A stretch of DNA of 11,152 bases from G039029935 sp039029935 (GTDB lineage: Bacteria; Chloroflexota; Anaerolineae; Caldilineales; Caldilineaceae). This document shows, piece after piece, positions 6,395 to 11,152 of the stretch. Under the pieces are notes generated by a model that did not search any database, was not told the DNA's origin, and saw nothing but the letters and a program-made list of their open reading frames with translations. Where the stretch lies: NCBI GenBank assembly GCA_039029935.1, contig JBCCFC010000323.1, forward strand, positions 1 to 11,152, written 5' to 3'. Numbering within the stretch: position 1 is the stretch's first letter; each line of letters begins with the position of its first letter. Made by a program: the position numbers and the translations under genes.

Positions 6395-9300
6395 TCACTG
6401 TAACGCAAACTCAATCGCTGCATCCAACGACATCTTTTTCCCAGTCGAAATAGCTTTCTGGGCACAGGTTAGACCCAAGGCGATATGTGCTGGGGCAAGC
6501 AGACTCTCCAGACGCTCTTGGTCAACAGGTGGCAACGGTGCATCCATCTCCGTGCGTAGCGATTGGGCAGCACCATAAAGTTGCAAAGCACGTTCGGGCT
6601 GTTTTTGCACCGTGGCAATGCCTCCCATCTCCTCTAGTGTATTGGCAATCAGCCACTTGGTCCCCAGTTCGCGGCTAATCATAAGGCTTTCGTGATAGAG
6701 TGCTTTTGCCGCTTTATGGTCCTCTTGCTCGTTGACAATAAAGCCCAGGTTATGCAGCGAACTTGCCAGATTACGTCGATCACCCACCTCGCGGAAGAGG
6801 TCAATGGCTTCTTCAAGCTGTCGTTGCGCTTCGTCAAAATTGCCCATATCACACATGGCAATGCTCAGGTTCATCAGCGAAATTGCTGCCCCTGCCTTGT
6901 CACCCAATTCACGCCGCAAGGCCAAACTCTCGGCATCCAGCCCGCGCGCCACCTCAACCTCACCTTGGTAAAAGGCCACTGACCCCAAATCGGTGAGCAG
7001 GGTGGCAACGCCTAATTTGTCATTGAGGGTACGCCGGATATCGAGACTCTGCTCAAACGAGGCTTTGGCATGGCTGTAATTCCCCTGCTCAACTGCCATA
7101 TTCCCCTTGGTTTGCAACACCTGACCAATCCCCGCTTCGTCGCTGAGTTGCTCAAAATTCATCTCAGCCTGGACAAGCCAAGGATGGGCTTCATCGTAGC
7201 GACTTTGGCGACGCAACATTTCGGCCATCGCCAACTGTGAACGCGCTTCAGCGGTTTGGTCATTGATGGACTGTGAGACAGCGATGGCTTCAAGGCTGGC
7301 CTTCTCAGCCGCATCCCACTGTGCAGTCAACATGAGGACTTGGGCGATGGATTGATTGGCAGACAGACGGAGGCTGTCATAGGTGATCGTGCTGGAAATC
7401 TTGCCAATATGAAGGACACTATCGGCTTGCTCATGGACGCCATCCAACAGTTGCAATGCCTCTTGGTAGAGATTGATGGCGGTGTCATTGGCATAGGCCA
7501 GACGTGCTTGGTCGCCTGCCTGTACGTTGTAGAAAATCGCCTTGGCCTTGTTGCCTGCTTCTTTAAAATGATAGGCCAGTTCTTCGGAAAATAGCTCGGC
7601 CTGCTCCTTGGTTTCCAGCGTTTCGCCCACGCGCAGATGCAAACGGCGACGACGCAAAACACCCATGTCATGATAGATAACATGCTGGATTTCGGCATGG
7701 CTAAAGCGCAACACGCCCTCACCCGCAACTTCCTGAATTAGCTGCCGTTCCAATGCAATGTCCAAATGCTCCAAAACAACCCACTCAGACAGATTGCTTA
7801 ACGCCACCAAATCTCTAAAACGGAATGTCTGCCCAAAGACGGCGGCCTGGGAGAGTACATCGCGCGTATCTGGGTTTAGATAATGAATGCGTCCTTTCAC
7901 CGCTTCATACATCGTCTCTGGCAGCCGGATGATATCGACTTCTGGGAAGGACCACCTGCCGTCATGCACCGTGACCAGCCCATCATCCCTCAAGCCCTTG
8001 GCAACCTCTTCAACATAGAGCGGGTTGCCCTCTGTCTGCTGATAAATTTTCTCGACCAGTTTGCCGGGTACAGATTCATGCCAAATATTGGCCAACATAT
8101 TCTTTACATCGGCTTGGCTCAGACGATCTAAGGCAACATAGCGGTAGGAAACCACTCGTTTTAGGTCACGCAATGCTGCCTGTAGAGGGAGATTGCTGCC
8201 AATTTCGGTGCTGCGATAGGTCCCCACAATAAAGAGCGATAGCTTGGGCAGATGGCGGACCAGATAGCGCAATAGCTCTAAGCTGTTTTCGTCTGCCCAG
8301 TGGAGATCTTCCAACACAAGAAACCAAGGGCGTCGCAGGGTTGCCAGCCGGATAAACTGCGTCAGGCTAGAGATAAAGCGAATCTGTTCCTGTTTTGGCT
8401 CCAGTGGCAGCGGCTCCAGCAAATCAGGAATCAACTGACGCACACTGGGCACCAACTTCATAAAGTTGCTGATAAGCGGCCACGCTTCTTGGTCAAAGAC
8501 CTCCGGCGGTACACTGGAGAAATAGACTTGCAGGGCTTCGCTGAAGGGATGATAGGGCACACCACCCGCCTCCTCTTGGCAATGGCCTGTCAGCACGACC
8601 ATTGAACGACTTTGGGCCGCAATCTGATTTGCCAAGCTGGTTTTGCCAATGCCAGGTTCACCAGAAATCAGCGCCAACTGTCCACGGCCAATCTGCGCTT
8701 CCTCCCAACAGGCTTGCAATGTTGCTACATGTTGATCACGCCCCACCAATGGTCGAATGGCGGGCTGACTTCCTTCATCCACACTAAACATCAGCCCGCG
8801 CAAGATGCTCCGCACCTGTTGCGCACTGGCATAGCGGTCGCTGGGATTTTTTGCCAACAACTTCATGATAAAGTGTTCAAGCGGACGGGAGAGTTCTGGG
8901 TTTAGCTCGCGCGGTGGAATGGGTGTTTCACCCAAATGGGATTTGAGGATGGAGATGTCATCAATGACATCCGAACGCAGATTATCGGTCAGTTGATTGG
9001 GTGAGTCGTCTTCTGGGTGAATAAAGGGATGTCGTCCTGTAAACAATTGATAGAGAATGATCCCAAAGGCATAGAGATCGACCCTCGCATCTAGCGGTTG
9101 CCCCAGAATTTGTTCGGGCGCGACATAGAGAATCGTCAAATAGAGCAGAGGGGCTTCCAGCAGATTGCGTCCTTCGGCCAACCGTGCGAGGCCAAATCCA
9201 CAGACGCGTACCCCTGTTTCGGTGAGGAAAATATCCTGTGGGCGCAGATTGCCATGCACGACGCCTTGGCTGTGTGCATACTCTAGGGCATGGACCAACT

Positions 9301-10975
9301 CATAGGCAATATCAAGGGCCTCATCCGTCGTGACAACCATCATCTCGGCGTTTTCAAGCCGTTGAGTTAAGGTGGGGCCATCCAATAATTCTTCCGCTAG
9401 GAAAAGCAAGCCCTCTGGTGTTTGGTTATATTCGTAGACACCCGCAATATGCTTATGGGTCAAACCCATCAAATAGGGGACTTGGCTGGCAAAGTTGTCA
9501 ATCGTTTCGTCCTGAAAGGTGGGTGAGAGAATATGCAGCGCGGCTTTGGCGGCACTGCCAATTTCGTCCACGCTGAGAACGGGGCCAAAGCGACCATACC
9601 CAATCGCCTCGACAATTTGATAACGGTCATTGATGGTCTGACCGGGTAAATCCAGCGTCTCGCGCGCCTTCACTGCCTTTTCCGCCGCATCCAACGATGA
9701 ATAAATGGCAAAGTAATCGGCATACCCACCCAGCCGGATGACCTGCTCCACCTTGGGTGATGGCGCGGCCAGCACAAAGGGACCCTCTTCTCGCTTGCGG
9801 CTAAAGTTGACCAGGTTTTTCAAACTGGCTGTGGACAGTCGCTCAACCTGAGACAGGTCAATAATCGAGTTTCTAAATCCGTTTTGGCGGTTGTCCAAAT
9901 TGGTCAACTGCTGTGTCATCTGCTCAACACCACGCTCATCAAAAATTGTGGTTGGCGTCAAAACGGCGGCAGTGCCATCCGAGGTCAACTGTACACCGAC
10001 CGCACCAGAGGGTGCAAGGTCCATTGTCATGCCTTCGTGGGCAACAATCACCTCACAAGTAGGCAGGTCTGGGGCTTGGTCTTGATAGGCAATTGCAGTC
10101 TTACAGATGGCGGCAAGTTGTTCATCCGAATAGGTTGGTTCGTGGTGAAAAAGTAGCAGCCGTTTGACATTGGCGCGACGGGCAATATCCACACCAATCA
10201 TGGCCGAGCTATGTCCCCAATCCACCTTGCTCTCCCATGATTCGCGCAGACCATACTGCGCATCAAAAATCATGGCATCAGCATTGCTAAAGAAATCCAA
10301 ATGCCTCTGATAGGATTCATCACTGAGGTCCAAATCTTTATACTCAGCATCGCTGGCATAGACAAAGGTGCTGTGCGCATCCTCAAAGCGATAGCTGTAG
10401 GCGTTGCCTGCATGAGAATTAAGCAATGTGTTGATTTTGACGCGATTGACGGTAAATGATTGCCCGACTTCAAGCTGGAAGAATTCAAGTTTGGCCTGCA
10501 TAAAAGAGATTGGCACAGGAAAATTTAAAAAGCGTTGTTGATCGGTCAACGCCGTCTCCATATCGTGGATGCCATAAATACAGATGCGGTTGCCTGGGAC
10601 AAAGGCAGGCGTAAAGAAGGGAAAACCTTGGATATGGTCCCAATGTGGATGGCTAAAAAAGAGATGCACCACACCTTGACCACGCCCACAGGGTCCCCTC
10701 ATCAATTCCAATCCCAACTGACGGATACCTGAGCCAGCATCAATGATAAATATATCTGAACCCGCTGCCTGAACTTCAACACAAGCGGTGTTGCCTCCAG
10801 CCGTTCGCCGTTGGAGAATGGGCAATTCGGAGACATAACCACGCACATCGTGCAGGTTATTGGGATTAACATCACGGGGCATCCCATGAATCGCTTGGAC
10901 TATTTTTTCTTCAATCGACTGAGGGTCAAGGGGCGTGGGTATCGAGCCACGCGCTCCCCAGACTTTGATTTTCAC
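6395..10975 (-). CDS. multidomain signalling protein: MBL-fold hydrolase, STAS, pseudokinase, STAND ATPase, TPR
   Basis: Single 1526-residue protein with no signal peptide or clear membrane segment. Residues 1-320 are an RNase Z/PhnP-like MBL domain: HxHxDH at His109, His111, Asp113, His114; further ligand candidates His188, Asp209 and His277; and the GHSSA loop (His255) resembling the RNase Z HST motif. Residues 325-437 are a STAS domain. Residues 451-728 are a protein-kinase fold with an intact glycine loop and APE motif, but His481, Gln498, HGN (574-576) and GFG (593-595) replace the catalytic Lys, Glu, HRD and DFG. Residues 740-1120 are an AAA/STAND ATPase with Walker A GEPGIGKTS (772-780) and Walker B WFLVLEDLHWAD (884-895). 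Residues 1200-1480 hold about seven TPR units with a period near 40; the tail MSLDAAIEFAL matches the end of many STAND-TPR regulators, so the protein is complete. No HTH is present. The start is GTG: an in-frame TAA directly precedes it, and GGAG lies 11 nt upstream. Domains are clear; the role is unknown. Confidence 0.92.
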   Translation of the reverse strand: MKIKVWGARGSIPTPLDPQSIEEKIVQAIHGMPRDVNPNNLHDVRGYVSELPILQRRTAGGNTACVEVQAAGSDIFIIDAGSGIRQLGLELMRGPCGRGQGVVHLFFSHPHWDHIQGFPFFTPAFVPGNRICIYGIHDMETALTDQQRFLNFPVPISFMQAKLEFFQLEVGQSFTVNRVKINTLLNSHAGNAYSYRFEDAHSTFVYASDAEYKDLDLSDESYQRHLDFFSNADAMIFDAQYGLRESWESKVDWGHSSAMIGVDIARRANVKRLLLFHHEPTYSDEQLAAICKTAIAYQDQAPDLPTCEVIVAHEGMTMDLAPSGAVGVQLTSDGTAAVLTPTTIFDERGVEQMTQQLTNLDNRQNGFRNSIIDLSQVERLSTASLKNLVNFSRKREEGPFVLAAPSPKVEQVIRLGGYADYFAIYSSLDAAEKAVKARETLDLPGQTINDRYQIVEAIGYGRFGPVLSVDEIGSAAKAALHILSPTFQDETIDNFASQVPYLMGLTHKHIAGVYEYNQTPEGLLFLAEELLDGPTLTQRLENAEMMVVTTDEALDIAYELVHALEYAHSQGVVHGNLRPQDIFLTETGVRVCGFGLARLAEGRNLLEAPLLYLTILYVAPEQILGQPLDARVDLYAFGIILYQLFTGRHPFIHPEDDSPNQLTDNLRSDVIDDISILKSHLGETPIPPRELNPELSRPLEHFIMKLLAKNPSDRYASAQQVRSILRGLMFSVDEGSQPAIRPLVGRDQHVATLQACWEEAQIGRGQLALISGEPGIGKTSLANQIAAQSRSMVVLTGHCQEEAGGVPYHPFSEALQVYFSSVPPEVFDQEAWPLISNFMKLVPSVRQLIPDLLEPLPLEPKQEQIRFISSLTQFIRLATLRRPWFLVLEDLHWADENSLELLRYLVRHLPKLSLFIVGTYRSTEIGSNLPLQAALRDLKRVVSYRYVALDRLSQADVKNMLANIWHESVPGKLVEKIYQQTEGNPLYVEEVAKGLRDDGLVTVHDGRWSFPEVDIIRLPETMYEAVKGRIHYLNPDTRDVLSQAAVFGQTFRFRDLVALSNLSEWVVLEHLDIALERQLIQEVAGEGVLRFSHAEIQHVIYHDMGVLRRRRLHLRVGETLETKEQAELFSEELAYHFKEAGNKAKAIFYNVQAGDQARLAYANDTAINLYQEALQLLDGVHEQADSVLHIGKISSTITYDSLRLSANQSIAQVLMLTAQWDAAEKASLEAIAVSQSINDQTAEARSQLAMAEMLRRQSRYDEAHPWLVQAEMNFEQLSDEAGIGQVLQTKGNMAVEQGNYSHAKASFEQSLDIRRTLNDKLGVATLLTDLGSVAFYQGEVEVARGLDAESLALRRELGDKAGAAISLMNLSIAMCDMGNFDEAQRQLEEAIDLFREVGDRRNLASSLHNLGFIVNEQEDHKAAKALYHESLMISRELGTKWLIANTLEEMGGIATVQKQPERALQLYGAAQSLRTEMDAPLPPVDQERLESLLAPAHIALGLTCAQKAISTGKKMSLDAAIEFALQ

Positions 10976-10986
10976 TTAGCTAGAAA

Positions 10987-10990
10987 CTCC
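10987..10990 (-). promoter_or_regulatory. ribosome binding site deciding the GTG start of the long gene
   Basis: GGAG on the minus strand, 11 nt before GTG at 10975. Because a TAA stop is in frame immediately before this GTG and the next ATG (residue 32) would remove the conserved KVWGARGSIPTP strand of the MBL fold, GTG is the only sensible start. Confidence 0.55.
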
Positions 10991-11009
10991 ATCTTTCATC
11001 ATCGGCGTT

Positions 11010-11152
11010 TTAGTATTTCGTAAGTCGGTGTGTCGATATTTGATGGACCCAGAGGGTTCCCCAGTATTCAGTCATCAGTACTGGCCTACCGAATACTGGC
11101 CTACCGAATACTGGCCTACCGAATACTGGCCTACCGAATACTGGCCTACCGA
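11010..11152 (-). other. possible 3' end of an upstream reading frame containing FGRPV repeats
   Basis: A minus-strand frame enters from the right edge and stops at TAA 11012-11010. It reads the 15-bp tandem repeat as repeated FGRPV and then a tail ending in TEYWGTLWVHQ and RLTKY. Two of the three minus frames through the repeat are open, so openness is weak evidence. A -10-like TACTAA (11015-11010) in the same place, with a poor TCGACA upstream at 15-nt spacing, might instead belong to a promoter of the long gene. Nothing here is recognised as a known protein. Confidence 0.15.
11079..11152. repeat. 15-bp perfect tandem repeat, at least 4.9 copies, cut by the window edge
   Basis: The unit TACTGGCCTACCGAA begins at 11079, 11094, 11109, 11124 and 11139, the last copy being cut after 14 bases by the window end. 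All visible copies are identical, indicating recent expansion or gene conversion. CCAGTA (11061-11066) and TACTGG (11079-11084) form a small inverted repeat at the array edge. It lies about 100 bp upstream of the long signalling gene. Confidence 0.95.

Noticed and set aside
6395..6500. C-terminal LuxR-type DNA-binding domain as in MalT- or PknK-like STAND regulators
   Set aside because: The protein ends after the TPR region with the MSLDAAIEFAL tail; no helix-turn-helix is visible.
8792..9625. Active Ser/Thr protein kinase
   Set aside because: The catalytic Lys, Asp of HRD and Asp of DFG are all replaced, so only the fold is supported.
11079..11152. CRISPR array
   Set aside because: Repeats are 15 bp and directly adjacent with no spacers; no cas gene is present.

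Overview
All genes supported in this window lie on the minus strand, so transcription runs from the right edge to the left edge. Several traits suggest a member of the Chloroflexota, though cyanobacterial or other origins are not excluded. They are moderate GC content, a very long MBL/STAS/kinase-like/STAND-ATPase/TPR signalling protein, a carotenoid-type membrane glycosyltransferase, a VapBC-type module and short tandem repeats between genes. This is inferred from gene style; no rRNA or marker gene is present to settle it.

Layout from right to left: (1) 11079-11152 is a perfect 15-bp tandem repeat running off the edge. (2) 10975-6395 is one 1526-residue protein. It joins an RNase Z-like metallo-beta-lactamase (MBL) domain with intact catalytic residues, a STAS domain, a protein-kinase fold that has lost its catalytic residues, an AAA/STAND ATPase and a TPR array. 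(3) 6363-6249 is an intergenic region with a promoter-like pair and an 11-bp palindrome that can be a terminator of the long gene, an operator of the next operon, or both. (4) 6248-5555 is an antitoxin gene and an overlapping PIN-domain (VapC-like) toxin gene. (5) 5552-3780 is an unusual aldehyde dehydrogenase superfamily gene starting 2 nt after the toxin stop. (6) 3773-3741 is a perfect 15-bp hairpin with a 3-nt loop. (7) 3718-2588 is a membrane-anchored family 2 glycosyltransferase resembling carotenoid or hopanoid-associated enzymes. (8) 2587-2444 is an intergenic region with 8-bp direct repeats and a good sigma-70-like promoter. (9) 2443-90 is a two-gene operon: an L-threonate dehydrogenase-like (LtnD) enzyme and a four-carbon acid sugar kinase (DUF1537) joined by an ATGA overlap. 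(10) At the left edge, a different frame stays open past the kinase stop.

The LtnD-like enzyme and the kinase fit a catabolic pathway for four-carbon sugar acids (threonate/erythronate type). In such a pathway a 2-dehydrogenase, an isomerase, a kinase and a decarboxylase/aldolase lead to a triose phosphate; the last enzymes would lie beyond the left edge. The toxin-antitoxin pair and the aldehyde dehydrogenase may share a transcript. The most notable object is the 1526-residue protein. It has a catalytic-looking hydrolase at the N terminus, two signalling domains whose hallmark residues are altered or lost, and a STAND switch with a TPR sensor. That design could be a stress or defence switch, or a regulatory hydrolase, and its function cannot be read from sequence alone.
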